From NCBI GenBank assembly GCA_028277985.1, contig JANQFG010000129.1, positions 1-59,961 of the forward strand: a stretch of 59,961 nt of DNA, read 5' to 3'. A program made the position numbers and the translations under genes. The notes beneath the pieces were generated by a model, which made no database searches, had not been told where the DNA came from, and was given only the letters and a program-made list of their open reading frames with translations. Below are positions 17,865 to 28,071 of the stretch, in pieces (the stretch's first letter is position 1; the number at the start of each line of letters is the position of its first letter). Source of the DNA: a bacterium. Its GTDB lineage: Bacteria > Desulfobacterota > DSWW01.

Positions 17865-19988
17865 ATGCGCCATCGTATCTCCGTTCTGATCCAGATCTTT
17901 GTGTTGTCCTTCCTCGCAGCACCTGCGGCCGCAGAGGTGATCCACGTTCCTGGGGATTACCCGTACATACAGGAGGGCATCGACGCCGCCGTGGATGGGG
18001 ACACCGTCCTGGTCGGCCCGGGCGTGTACGAAGAGCGTTTGCTCCTCAAAAACAAGCAGATCACCCTCAAGAGCGAAACCGGTCCGGAGCACACCTCGAT
18101 CATCGGCATGGACGTGCAGTATGTGCCGGCTAACGGATCGACCATAGAGGGCTTCAGGTTCTTGTATGTCACCTTTCTGGAGAGCGCAGGCTTGTTCAAC
18201 GGCAACTTCGTCGTCGGAGGCAGCGGCATCCACTGCAAGGACTGCAGCGAAGGGCTGGTGCTCACGAATAATCAAATCCTGGCCAACAGTCGTGGCGACG
18301 GGGCCGGCATCTACCTGGGCAATTCGTTTCCCGTCATCAGGAACAATCTGTTTCGAGCAAATAACTCCTCCGGATCCTCCTCGCTGGGAGGCGCCATCTA
18401 TCTATCCAACTGGCGAGTGGGATCAGTGGTCATCGCAAACAACCTCTTTCTGGAAAACTGGGTCACGGGAAGGAACTCGAACGGGGGTGCCATCTATCTC
18501 AGCCAGGGCGGCAACGGCTACAAGCTCACCATGATCGTGAACAACACCTTCATGAGAAACCGAGCCGAGCAGGGAGGGGCGATCTACGCGGACGTGAGCG
18601 CGGGCGACGCGGTGATCGTAAACAACGCTTTTCTGGATATCAACTCCATGAGTGGCGGAACGGTGTACGTGCGCTATCCGGGCACGACGTCTCTCTCCCA
18701 CAATGCCTTCTCGAGCAACGTCGGAGGCGATTTCGGAGGGGTGGCGGCCCCCGGCCCGCACGATATCTTTGCCCCCTTGGCCCTGACGGAAAGCGGACAT
18801 CTCCAGACCGGCTCCCCCTGTATCGACCGCGGCTACGCCTTTCCCTCGGGATTTCCCTCCGATGACATCGACTGGGATCCCCGTCCGCTGGGTCTGGGAG
18901 TGGACATCGGCGCGGATGAGTACGACCCGGACAACCCACCGCCCCTGGAGGACCGGGATGACGACGGCGTGATGGATCCCTTTGACAACTGCTTCGAGGA
19001 CCCGAACCCGTCGCAGAGCAATCCGGACGGCGACTGGTACGGGGATGCCTGCGACAATTGCCCGGACGAGCCGAACAACGATCAGCAGGACCAGGATGAC
19101 GACGGTTACGGGGATGTTTGCGATAACTGCCCGAACATACCCAACCCGGAGCAGGAGGACCTGGACGAAGATGGAATCGGTGACATCTGCGATCCGGAGG
19201 AGGACGGGGACGGGATCCCGAACGGGGAGGACAACTGCCCTCTGGACTACAACGCGGACCAGGCCGACACGGACCAGGATTCCCATGGCGATGTCTGCGA
19301 CAACTGCCCGCTCCACTCCAACGGGAACCAGTTCGACCAGGACGGAGACGGGATCGGTGACCCGTGCGACGAAGATGTGGAGGGGGACGGGGTCAACGAC
19401 GATTTGGACAATTGCGTAGGGTACCACAACCCGGGGCAGGAGGACGAGGATGATGACGATTGGGGGGATCCCTGTGACAGCTGCCCGGGATTTCCGAATC
19501 CGGACAATAACGATGATGTCGACTGGGACGGCGTAGGCGACGCGTGCGACAACTGCCCACACCAGGGAAACGCCGATCAGGCAGACTTTGATGGGGACGG
19601 GTCGGGAGACGACTGCGATCCGGATATCGACGACGACGGTTCGCCCAACCCGGCGGATTGCAGGGACTACGATCCGCAGATCCACCCGCTTGCATGGGAT
19701 CCGTTCGGTGACGGGATCGATCAGAACTGCAATGGGCGTGACGGCTGCTTCGTGGCCACCGCAGCATTCGGCACCCCCATGCACCCTAAGATCGATCTGC
19801 TGCGTGAATTCCGCGACCGGGTCCTGATGAAGTCCGCACCGGGAAGGCGCTTTGTGGATCTCTACTACGCTCACAGCCCGCCGGTCGCCGAATTCATCCG
19901 GGCACGTCCGGCGCTGCGCAAGATCGTACGGATCGGTCTGGGGCCCGTGATCGGCTTAGCGGCCCTCGTGCTGGCAGTGATTTCATGA
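17865..19988 (+). CDS. Secreted beta-helix/thrombospondin type 3 protein with CFI C-terminus
   Basis: 707 residues and a clear paralogue of both neighbours. The signal peptide ends AAAEV near 23. The beta-helix domain runs to about 340, with many NN-x-F turns. The block HLQTGSPCIDRGY...GADEYDPDN follows, then roughly ten thrombospondin type 3 units from about 370 to 600, with the GDxCDNCP pattern. A MopE-like motif GIDQNCNG precedes the CFI module at Cys628 (CFVATAAFGT). The start at 17865 is chosen because the longer frame from 17796 overlaps the previous stop without a signal peptide. Fits the same surface-protein operon. Confidence 0.75.
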   Translation: MRHRISVLIQIFVLSFLAAPAAAEVIHVPGDYPYIQEGIDAAVDGDTVLVGPGVYEERLLLKNKQITLKSETGPEHTSIIGMDVQYVPANGSTIEGFRFLYVTFLESAGLFNGNFVVGGSGIHCKDCSEGLVLTNNQILANSRGDGAGIYLGNSFPVIRNNLFRANNSSGSSSLGGAIYLSNWRVGSVVIANNLFLENWVTGRNSNGGAIYLSQGGNGYKLTMIVNNTFMRNRAEQGGAIYADVSAGDAVIVNNAFLDINSMSGGTVYVRYPGTTSLSHNAFSSNVGGDFGGVAAPGPHDIFAPLALTESGHLQTGSPCIDRGYAFPSGFPSDDIDWDPRPLGLGVDIGADEYDPDNPPPLEDRDDDGVMDPFDNCFEDPNPSQSNPDGDWYGDACDNCPDEPNNDQQDQDDDGYGDVCDNCPNIPNPEQEDLDEDGIGDICDPEEDGDGIPNGEDNCPLDYNADQADTDQDSHGDVCDNCPLHSNGNQFDQDGDGIGDPCDEDVEGDGVNDDLDNCVGYHNPGQEDEDDDDWGDPCDSCPGFPNPDNNDDVDWDGVGDACDNCPHQGNADQADFDGDGSGDDCDPDIDDDGSPNPADCRDYDPQIHPLAWDPFGDGIDQNCNGRDGCFVATAAFGTPMHPKIDLLREFRDRVLMKSAPGRRFVDLYYAHSPPVAEFIRARPALRKIVRIGLGPVIGLAALVLAVIS

Positions 19989-20017
19989 GGATCAGAGTCG
20001 ATAAGGGGAGAGAGACC

Positions 20018-22072
20018 ATGACCCGAAGGTTCTGTCTGCGCCTGCTTCTCTTGTGCTGCTTCTGTTTCGCCTGGATGCGAACGGGCCACGCCGAGATCAT
20101 ACGGGTACCCTATGACTACCTGCTCATCAGCGACGCCGCAGATGCTGCGCAGGATGGCGATACCATCATCGTTGAGCCGGGAACCTACGACCAACCAGCA
20201 GAAATCGAGGCGAAGCAGATCACACTGATGAGTGAGGCGGGCCCGCTGTGGACCACCATCACATCCTTGTCCGTGGAGAATACGGATCCTCCCGGCGTCA
20301 TCATCACCGGCTTCACCCTGCAGAACGTCGACTTCTATCGTGCGGCCGGCTTCCTGGCCGGGAACATCGTGACCGGATCCGACGGCAGTGCCATCTACTG
20401 CCGTTACTGCGATGATGACCTGTTCATCGTCGCCAACCGGATCCAGGACAACTGGGAAGACGTATCCTCAAAGTACACCGGCGGCGGAGCGGGAATCGAG
20501 CTCTACTACTCCCACCCCCGGATCATGCACAACCTGTTCAGGAACAATGTGGTCACAGGAGAAAAATCCCGCGGCGGTGCAATCTACGTGAGGAGTACGG
20601 GGAGTGGAATACCGGCCGTCATCATGAATAACACCTTCGATGGAAACGGCGCGCAAAAGGGCGGGGCGCTGTACATGGGCTACGACCCCGTACATTTCTT
20701 GAACAACATCGTCACCCGGTCGCCCCAAGGAGGTGGCTTCTATGTGGAGCATATCGATCCGGATCTGATCCTTTCCCACAACGTCTTCTGGAACAATACG
20801 GGTGGCGACGTACTGGGGGTCGTGGCACCCGACCCGACCGACCTGTTTGCGCCACCGCTGATCACAGAGAACGGTCACCTGCAGACCGGATCTCCCTGCA
20901 TCGATGCCGGAACCTTGCCGGACTTCGCGTTTCCCGAGTACGACATGGAAGGAGACGCCCGCCCGCTGGGGGACGGCATGGACATCGGTGCCGACGAGTA
21001 CGACCCGGCCAACCCCGTCCCGGCGGAAGACTACGATGGGGACGGCCATCTGGATCCGGAAGACAACTGCCCGGACTTGTACAACCCGGAACAGGACAAT
21101 ACGGATGGGGATCTGTTCGGCGATGCGTGTGACAATTGCCCGGACACCCATGACGATCGCCCTTTGGATCAGGACGCGGACTCCTTGGGCGACGCATGCG
21201 ACAACTGCCCCGGCGTACCGAACCCGGACCAGGCAGACCTGGACGATGACGGCATCGGGGATCTTTGCGACGAAGAGGAGGATGGGGACGGAGTGCCGGA
21301 CGACCAAGACAATTGCCCCCTGGACTTCAACCCGGGCCAGGAAGACGTCGATGAGGACGACTTGGGCGATGTATGTGACAATTGCCCGGGCGACGCCAAC
21401 CCGGAACAGGAGGACCTTGACGAAGACGGGGAGGGTGACGCCTGCGACGAAGACGACGACGCAGACGAAGTGACGGATATTGAGGACAATTGCCCACGAA
21501 CCGAGAACCCGACTCAAGAGGATGGGGACGGCGACGGGTGGGGAGATGCCTGCGACACTTGCCCGGATTTCCCCAATCCGGACTCCAACGAGAATCAGGA
21601 TGGCGACAGGTTTGGAGACGCGTGCGACAATTGCCCAGAAAAGAGGAACTCGGACCAGGCGGATATGGACGATGACGGCATAGGGGACCGCTGCGATCCG
21701 GACCGGGACGGGGACGGCGTCCCAGGCGGGTACGCAGAGGGGTTGGACTGCGATGATTCCGATCCCACAACCTACCCGGGCGCCCCGGAGATCCCACACG
21801 ACTACGCGGACCACAACTGCAACGGATTTCGGTCCTGCTTCATCGCCACGGCGGCCTTCGGCTCACCTCTCGAGCCCAGGATTGATGTGCTCAGAGACTT
21901 TCGGGACCGGGTGTTGATGAGGAGCGAAGCGGGGAGAAGGTTCGTGGCCTTCTACTATGCAGAGAGTCCGCCTCTTGCGGCGACCATCGAAGAACATCCT
22001 TTCCTGCGGCGGCTGGTCCGGGTCCTGCTGTTCCCGGTCATCGGGATGGCGACACTGCTGTTGGCTCTCTAG
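20018..22072 (+). CDS. Secreted beta-helix/thrombospondin type 3 protein with CFI C-terminus
   Basis: 684 residues, fourth of the array. The signal peptide is Cys-rich and hydrophobic (to about residue 25, ending GHAEI). The beta-helix portion (25-340) keeps SHNVFWNN and HLQTGSPCIDAG. About nine thrombospondin type 3 units follow, then a MopE-like DYADHNCNG, and the CFI module at Cys607. ATG at 20018 has GGGGAGAGAG upstream; an earlier ATG at 19985 overlaps the previous stop. Its TAG stop shares the CTAG at 22069-22072 with the stop of the convergent dehydrogenase, so no terminator can lie between them. Confidence 0.75.
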   Translation: MTRRFCLRLLLLCCFCFAWMRTGHAEIIRVPYDYLLISDAADAAQDGDTIIVEPGTYDQPAEIEAKQITLMSEAGPLWTTITSLSVENTDPPGVIITGFTLQNVDFYRAAGFLAGNIVTGSDGSAIYCRYCDDDLFIVANRIQDNWEDVSSKYTGGGAGIELYYSHPRIMHNLFRNNVVTGEKSRGGAIYVRSTGSGIPAVIMNNTFDGNGAQKGGALYMGYDPVHFLNNIVTRSPQGGGFYVEHIDPDLILSHNVFWNNTGGDVLGVVAPDPTDLFAPPLITENGHLQTGSPCIDAGTLPDFAFPEYDMEGDARPLGDGMDIGADEYDPANPVPAEDYDGDGHLDPEDNCPDLYNPEQDNTDGDLFGDACDNCPDTHDDRPLDQDADSLGDACDNCPGVPNPDQADLDDDGIGDLCDEEEDGDGVPDDQDNCPLDFNPGQEDVDEDDLGDVCDNCPGDANPEQEDLDEDGEGDACDEDDDADEVTDIEDNCPRTENPTQEDGDGDGWGDACDTCPDFPNPDSNENQDGDRFGDACDNCPEKRNSDQADMDDDGIGDRCDPDRDGDGVPGGYAEGLDCDDSDPTTYPGAPEIPHDYADHNCNGFRSCFIATAAFGSPLEPRIDVLRDFRDRVLMRSEAGRRFVAFYYAESPPLAATIEEHPFLRRLVRVLLFPVIGMATLLLAL

Positions 22073-22839
22073 AAGACTGCGTAGCCGCCGTCGATGATGA
22101 AGACATCTCCCGTATGGTAGGCGCTCGCATCGCTCGCGAGGTAGACGGCGATTCCCTCGAAGTCGGCACCCGTGCCCCAGCGCCGAAAGGGGACCCTGGG
22201 CAGGACCTTGTCCCGAAATCGGTCCATGCTGAAGACAGGCGAGGTCATGGCCGTATCGATCCATCCGGGGACGATCGCGTTAGCACGGATGCCGTTGCGT
22301 GCGTACTCCACGGCGATCGCCTTGACCATGGAGACCACGCCTCCCTTTGTGGATGCATAGTTCTGCCCCCGGGCCTGTCCCTCCATGAAGGAGAGGCTAC
22401 TCGTGGCCACAAGGGAGCCTCCGCCCCCCCGTTCGACCATGTGCCGCACGGCCGCCCGAAAGGTGAAGAACGAGCCGTCCAGGTTGACCCGCAGTACGCG
22501 GCGCCATTCCTCGCTTGTCATCTCGGCGAAGCTGGCTGCAAACCCTGGCACCCCTGCGTTTGCGAAACAGGCGTCGACCCGCCCTAACTGTTCCAAGGTC
22601 TCGGCAAATGCCTTGTCCACCGCCTGCTCTTCACCCACATCGCACTGCAGGGCAACCACTCGCACGCCGTGCCCTTCGAGTTGCTTCTTGGCCGCCGCGT
22701 TCTTGTCCTGGTTCGTGCCCCAGATACACACATCGCCGCCCGCCCTTGCCACACCCTCTGCCATGCCGAGTCCGATACCACTGTTTCCTCCGGTGACCAG
22801 GACCACCTTGCCGGTGAGATCAAAGGCCGGATGCGCCAT
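22069..22839 (-). CDS. Short-chain dehydrogenase/reductase (SDR)
   Basis: 256 residues. Classical SDR: cofactor motif TGGNSGIG (17-23), NAG at 94-96, catalytic Ser near 148, Tyr161 and Lys165 in NYASTKGG, and a PG/WIDT segment near residue 185. It probably oxidises or reduces a hydroxyacyl or similar substrate. It is the last gene of the beta-oxidation-like cluster on the minus strand, 273 bases from the thioesterase. The stop codon overlaps that of the CFI-module gene. Confidence 0.85.
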   Translation of the reverse strand: MAHPAFDLTGKVVLVTGGNSGIGLGMAEGVARAGGDVCIWGTNQDKNAAAKKQLEGHGVRVVALQCDVGEEQAVDKAFAETLEQLGRVDACFANAGVPGFAASFAEMTSEEWRRVLRVNLDGSFFTFRAAVRHMVERGGGGSLVATSSLSFMEGQARGQNYASTKGGVVSMVKAIAVEYARNGIRANAIVPGWIDTAMTSPVFSMDRFRDKVLPRVPFRRWGTGADFEGIAVYLASDASAYHTGDVFIIDGGYAVF

Positions 22840-23112
22840 TTCGTGTCTCCTCTCGCGATGATCGATTCAAAAACACAAGCCCGGGAGATGCGGCAGGCGT
22901 AGCCGGGGGGTTGCTTCGTCGCCGGTGGCTCCTCGCAATCTCCCCCATTGAAAATAACGCTAGGGAAGGTTCGGAGCCTTTCGCCTTTGGCCCTTTCACC
23001 TTTCGCCTGCGGCCTAGCTGCTTGTCATGCTTCGGTGGCTGGGCTGAGGGGCCTGCCCCTGATCCCTGGGCCCTTACCCCCAAGAACGTTTTCCCGCTTC
23101 ATTCCAGTCGCG
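22840..23112. repeat. Intergenic repeats (22840-23112)
   Basis: Contains GGGGGTTGCTTCGTCGCC followed by GGCTCCTCGCAATC (about 22904-22940), which recurs near 23710-23745. It also has runs of CCTTTCGCC/CCTTTCACC (22976-23010), similar to 23835-23870, and a GGGGCC-rich block near 23046. No gene seen. Confidence 0.5.
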
Positions 23113-23526
23113 TCAGCTTTTGTGGTAACTCATGCCCTGGCAGGTGGCCACCAGAAGGCCGTCCTCCTGGCTGCGGATCTCCACATTCCACAATCCAATG
23201 GTCCGCTTCTTCTCGACAGGTCTTGCCACCGCTTCCAGGCGGGTGCCCAGAGGCACTCCGTTCAGGAAATTGATCTTTGACTCGAGCAACAGGGCTGAGC
23301 CCCCGGCCGAGTTGCCGGCAACGGCGAGAGCCTGGTCGGCCAGGGCATACACGATGATTCCGTGAGCGCGACCGAGCGCATTCATGTATTCCGGCTTCAC
23401 CTCGATTGCGACGCGGGCGTAGTCCTCTTCTACCTCGAGGATCTCGATGCCGAGGTGGCGGGCCATCGGGTCACCGCCCACGACCTCCTTTGCGTAACGA
23501 ATCGAATCTTGGGATGCCTTTTTCAT
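23113..23526 (-). CDS. Hotdog-fold acyl-CoA thioesterase
   Basis: 137 residues. PaaI-like thioesterase pattern: a start region with PMARHLGIEIL, the catalytic loop YMNALGRAHGIIVYALADQA and a C-terminal beta strand with LLVATCQGMSYH. It hydrolyses acyl-CoA thioesters and could release CoA from dead-end intermediates of the adjacent degradation pathway. The Asp common in the catalytic loop is replaced by Gly-Arg-Ala sequence (GRAHG), typical of the HGG/HGI branch. Confidence 0.8.
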   Translation of the reverse strand: MKKASQDSIRYAKEVVGGDPMARHLGIEILEVEEDYARVAIEVKPEYMNALGRAHGIIVYALADQALAVAGNSAGGSALLLESKINFLNGVPLGTRLEAVARPVEKKRTIGLWNVEIRSQEDGLLVATCQGMSYHKS

Positions 23527-23865
23527 CAGGGATTCTCCGGGTGTTGCTGACTCAACTCGGTCCGCAGAGCATGTCAGAATTAGTGGCGCTGGGATGCTAC
23601 CCTCACCCTAACCCTCTCCCAGAGGGAGAGGGGACGCACAGGTGGTCCAGGGTTCCCGCTCCCCGTCTTCGTGGGAACAGGCTTCGCGGGAAAGACCGCG
23701 ATTGAGCCAGGGGGTTGCCACGTCGCCTTCGGCTCCTCGCAATGTCCCACACTCAGGGATGCTGCGAACGAAGCGCGGCAGCCCCCCACCCATGTGCGAC
23801 ATAGCACATAGGGCCCCCGCGGGGAGGAGGGAGGCCTTTCACCTTTGCCCTTTTACCTTTCACCT
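23527..23865. repeat. Repeat-rich intergenic stretch with strong hairpin
   Basis: 339 bases without a gene. Inverted repeat CCCTCTCCC-AGA-GGGAGAGGG at 23612-23632 is a 9-bp stem. A GGGGTTGCCACGTCGCC...GGCTCCTCGCAAT repeat lies near 23710-23745, and CCTTT(C/T)ACC runs lie at about 23835-23870. No transposase. Confidence 0.5.
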
Positions 23866-25014
<1,149 letters not shown>

Positions 25015-25257
25015 ATTGCCGTTCACTCCTTCCGGGGAATCGTTCCCCTGTCCGCTTGCGCGGGGTCGGGATGGGTCTGCTAGTGCTGTCCCCTGTTCCG
25101 TCTCGGTTTTTGCAGGGCGACTCGTGGAGGCTTCCCGAGTCACCCCGACCGAGCCTGAGCACCCGCCTCCGGCGCCGTCGTTCCTCTGCCGGTGGCGAGG
25201 GACTATGTTGCCGTAACACGGAGCTCAAGAAAACTGAGACGGAACAGGGACAGCACT

Positions 25258-26406
25258 CTACATGCCCAAGTTCCGTCCGATGATCTCCTTCATGATCTCT
25301 GTGGCCCCGCCGAAGATGGTGGTGACGCGGGTGTCGCGAAAGACCCTGGAGATCGGGTACTCGTCCATGTAGCCGTATCCACCGAAAAACTGGAGGCACT
25401 GGTCCACGATCTTCTTGCACTCTTCTGTACAGAAGTACTTGGCCATGCTGACCTCGGTCACCACATCGGCGCCCTTCATGTGTTCCACCAGCAGGCGATC
25501 CAGGAAGACCTGGCAGATCTCGGCCATGGTGTACATCTCCACCAGCTTGAAGCGCGTGTTCTGGAACTTGATGATCGGTTTGCCAAAGGCGCTCCGCTCC
25601 TCACAATACTGCTTGGTCCACTCGAGGACGGTCCACATGGTCGCCACGGCCCCGACGGCTATGACCAGACGCTCCTGCTGAAGCTTCTGCATGAGCTGGA
25701 TGAATCCCTGACCTTCTTCCGGCCCGAGCAGATTCTCTCTGGGCACCCGGCAATCCTCGAAGAAGAGCTCGGCCGTGTCCTGGGAATCCCAGCCGAGCTT
25801 CTCCAGCTTGCGCACCTTCTGGTATCCCGGTGTGCCGTCCTCCACGACGAGCAGGCTCATCCGTTTGTAGCGCGGTTCTGCTGTCGGGTCGGTCAGGGCG
25901 GCAACGACAATGAGGTCGTTGATCATGCCGTTCGTAATGAAGGTCTTCTGGCCGTTCAGCACGTAGGAGTCGCCATCCTTGAGAGCGGTCATCTTGATCG
26001 CCTGGAGGTCGGATCCCGTGTTCGGCTCGGTCATGGCCACGGCCGTGATGATGTCTCCACTCGCGCATCCGGGCAACCACTTCTTCTTCTGCTCTTCGTT
26101 GCCGAAGGAATCGATGTAGGGCATGACCACCTCGCCGTGCAGGCCCAGGGCAAAGCCATTCTCGGCGATGCGGGACATCTCTTCGATCTCCACCACGCTG
26201 TACAGGAAGTCGGCGCCTGCGCCCCCGTACTCATCCGACAGCCAGGGTGCGATGAACCCCTGGTCGCCCGCCTTCTTCCAGATGTCCCGGGGAACGATGC
26301 CCGCCTTGAGCCATTCCTCCTGGTGAGGAACCACTTCCTGCTCCAGGAATTTCCGGAAGGCATCCCGAAAAATCTCATGCTCTTCTGTGAATATCTCGCG
26401 TTTCAT
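25258..26406 (-). CDS. Acyl-CoA dehydrogenase (copy 2)
   Basis: 382 residues and same architecture as its neighbours, with Glu in KLQQERLVIA as the candidate base and IFGGATEI where an MCAD-type Glu would be. Small differences along the chain (for example ENGFALGLHGEVV and PNTGSD) suggest specialisation of closely related copies rather than recent exact duplication. It lies 78 bases downstream of copy 1 and 243 bases upstream of copy 3, on the minus strand. Confidence 0.9.
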   Translation of the reverse strand: MKREIFTEEHEIFRDAFRKFLEQEVVPHQEEWLKAGIVPRDIWKKAGDQGFIAPWLSDEYGGAGADFLYSVVEIEEMSRIAENGFALGLHGEVVMPYIDSFGNEEQKKKWLPGCASGDIITAVAMTEPNTGSDLQAIKMTALKDGDSYVLNGQKTFITNGMINDLIVVAALTDPTAEPRYKRMSLLVVEDGTPGYQKVRKLEKLGWDSQDTAELFFEDCRVPRENLLGPEEGQGFIQLMQKLQQERLVIAVGAVATMWTVLEWTKQYCEERSAFGKPIIKFQNTRFKLVEMYTMAEICQVFLDRLLVEHMKGADVVTEVSMAKYFCTEECKKIVDQCLQFFGGYGYMDEYPISRVFRDTRVTTIFGGATEIMKEIIGRNLGM

Positions 26407-26449
26407 AGTTGGTCACTCCTTCTTGGGGAATCGCTTCCCTTTCCCGTCC

Positions 26450-26480
26450 TGAATTCCCGCCTGCGCGGGAATGACGGCGG
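26450..26480. repeat. TTCCCGCNTGCGCGGGAATGAC repeat
   Basis: A palindromic sequence, TTCCCGCCTGCGCGGGAA followed by TGAC, sits between two acyl-CoA dehydrogenase genes. A second copy occurs at about 28042-28066. This short inverted repeat is common between genes in many bacteria. Confidence 0.6.
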
Positions 26481-26484
26481 GGCT

Positions 26485-27633
26485 TTACATGCCCAAATTA
26501 CGGCCGATGATCTCCTTCATGATCTCGGTGGTGCCGGCGTAGATGGTGGTGACCCGGATATCCCGAAAGGCCCGGGAGATCGGGTATTCGTCCATGTAGC
26601 CGTAGCCGCCGAAGAACTGGAGGCACTGGTCCACGATCTTCTTGCACTCTTCCGTAAAGAAATACTTGGCCATGCTCGTCTCGGTCACCACTTCCGTACC
26701 GGCGACGTGCTCCTTGAGAAGGCGGTCACAGAAGGTCTGGCAGATCTCTGCCATGGTGTACATCTCGACCATCTTGAACCGCGTGTTCTGGAACTTGATG
26801 AGCGGTTTACCAAAGGCACTTCGTTCCTGACAGTACTGCTTGGTCCAGTCGAGAACCGCCCACATGCTCGCCACGGAGCCGATGGCACAGACCAGGCGCT
26901 CCTGTTGCAGCTTCTGCATGAGCTGAATGAAGCCCTGCCCCTCCTCGGCCCCGAGCAGATTCTCTTTGGGCACCCGGCAGTCCTCGAAGAACAGCTCCGC
27001 AGTGTCCTGCGAAAGCATGCCGAGCTTGTCCAGCTTGCGCACCTTCTGGTATCCGGGCGTCCCGTCCTCTACAACGATCAGGCTCATCCCGGTGTAGCGG
27101 GGCTCTGCCTTCGGATCCGTCATTGCGGCCACGATGCAGAGATCGTTCAGCATACCGTTGCTGATAAAGGTCTTCTGGCCGTTGACTACATAGGAATCCC
27201 CATCCTTGAGGGCGGTCGTCTTGAGTGCCTGGAGGTCGGAGCCAGCATCCGGCTCGGTCATGGCCACGGCAGTGATGATATCCCCGCTCGCACAACCCGG
27301 AAGCCACTTCTTCTTCTGCTCTTCGTTTCCGTAGGCCTCGAGGTAGGGCACGATGATCTCGCCGTGCAGGTTCAGGGCGAAACCGGTCTCCGCTATGCGG
27401 GCGATCTCTTCGATCTCCACCGCACTGTAAAGGAAGTCTGCTCCGGCACCGCCGTATTCCTCGGGTATCCAGGGGGCTATGAATCCCTGCTCGCCTGTCG
27501 TCTTCCAGATCTCGCGGGGCACGATGCCTGCCTTCAGCCACTCTTCCTGATGGGGGACAACCTCCTTCTCCAGGAACTTCCGAAATGCATCCCGAAAGAT
27601 GTCGTGCTCTTCTGTGTAGATTTCTCGCTTCAT
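26485..27633 (-). CDS. Acyl-CoA dehydrogenase (copy 1)
   Basis: 382 residues and the first of three tandem acyl-CoA dehydrogenases. The conserved Glu in KLQQERLVCA fits the helix-G base of isovaleryl/long-chain enzymes. The C-terminal position of the MCAD base reads YAGTTEI. It lies 19 bases downstream of a small unknown gene, so it is probably in the same transcript as the thiolase and HMG-CoA synthase-like genes. Product: 2-enoyl-CoA from a branched, aromatic or medium-chain acyl-CoA; the substrate cannot be read. Confidence 0.9.
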   Translation of the reverse strand: MKREIYTEEHDIFRDAFRKFLEKEVVPHQEEWLKAGIVPREIWKTTGEQGFIAPWIPEEYGGAGADFLYSAVEIEEIARIAETGFALNLHGEIIVPYLEAYGNEEQKKKWLPGCASGDIITAVAMTEPDAGSDLQALKTTALKDGDSYVVNGQKTFISNGMLNDLCIVAAMTDPKAEPRYTGMSLIVVEDGTPGYQKVRKLDKLGMLSQDTAELFFEDCRVPKENLLGAEEGQGFIQLMQKLQQERLVCAIGSVASMWAVLDWTKQYCQERSAFGKPLIKFQNTRFKMVEMYTMAEICQTFCDRLLKEHVAGTEVVTETSMAKYFFTEECKKIVDQCLQFFGGYGYMDEYPISRAFRDIRVTTIYAGTTEIMKEIIGRNLGM

Positions 27634-27652
27634 GAATGTTGCCTCCGTTTTG

Positions 27653-27982
27653 TCAGCCCGTCCGTCTCAGGGGTGCGTGATGCCGTCTTCCCTCTGTATC
27701 GGTGAAGACGATGGACTGGTACTTGTCGAAAACCTCATCCGCCAGCGTGCAATAGCAGGCGGTCATCTCTCCGGGGGCGATCGTGTAGGTCCCCCCCGGG
27801 TAAAGGGTATCGATACGGAACCCTGAATCTTCTCCACGCAACTCACAAGAACTCGGGACCCGGACCGGATCCGGGCCGACGTTCTTCAGATGGATCTCGC
27901 AATTCTGATCGTGCAGATTACAGCACTTGAAGGACAGGACGTCCTCAATGGACGAGTTCATGATGACGCTTATTTCTAACAT
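27653..27982 (-). CDS. Small unknown protein in the beta-oxidation cluster
   Basis: 109 residues, no signal peptide or recognised family. It has beta-strand-like sequence with a Cys-rich start (SFKCCNLHDQNCEI) and a late Cys pair (ACYCTL). The start is taken at ATG 27982, after a GAGAG ribosome-like site. It sits 19 bases before the first acyl-CoA dehydrogenase, implying co-transcription and a possible accessory role. Confidence 0.55.
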   Translation of the reverse strand: MLEISVIMNSSIEDVLSFKCCNLHDQNCEIHLKNVGPDPVRVPSSCELRGEDSGFRIDTLYPGGTYTIAPGEMTACYCTLADEVFDKYQSIVFTDTEGRRHHAPLRRTG

Positions 27983-28041
27983 CACTCTCTCGTGTCTGAT
28001 CACGGTCAGCGCTACATAGACTGCGATTCGATGCCAGTGGA

Positions 28042-28066
28042 TTCCCGCTTGCGCGGGAATGACCTG
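28042..28066. repeat. TTCCCGCNTGCGCGGGAATGAC repeat, copy 2
   Basis: GGATTCCCGCTTGCGCGGGAATGACC, the second copy of the palindromic intergenic repeat at about 26450. It lies between the two small unknown genes. Confidence 0.6.
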
Positions 28067-28071
28067 TAGTC

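Noticed and set aside
16780..21760. Thrombospondin type 3 repeat DNA considered as a CRISPR-like or minisatellite array
   Set aside because: The repeats keep the reading frame and encode Asp/Cys calcium-binding units, with no spacer pattern.
14412..21814. Long minus-strand frames under the CFI array (394, 342, 483 and 448 codons)
   Set aside because: Antisense of Asp/Cys-rich repeats gives Val/Arg-rich repetitive frames; no start site or family supports them.
25192..27705. 837-codon plus-strand frame
   Set aside because: It lies antisense to the three acyl-CoA dehydrogenases and mirrors their codon bias; its sequence repeats with the period of the paralogues, with no domain.
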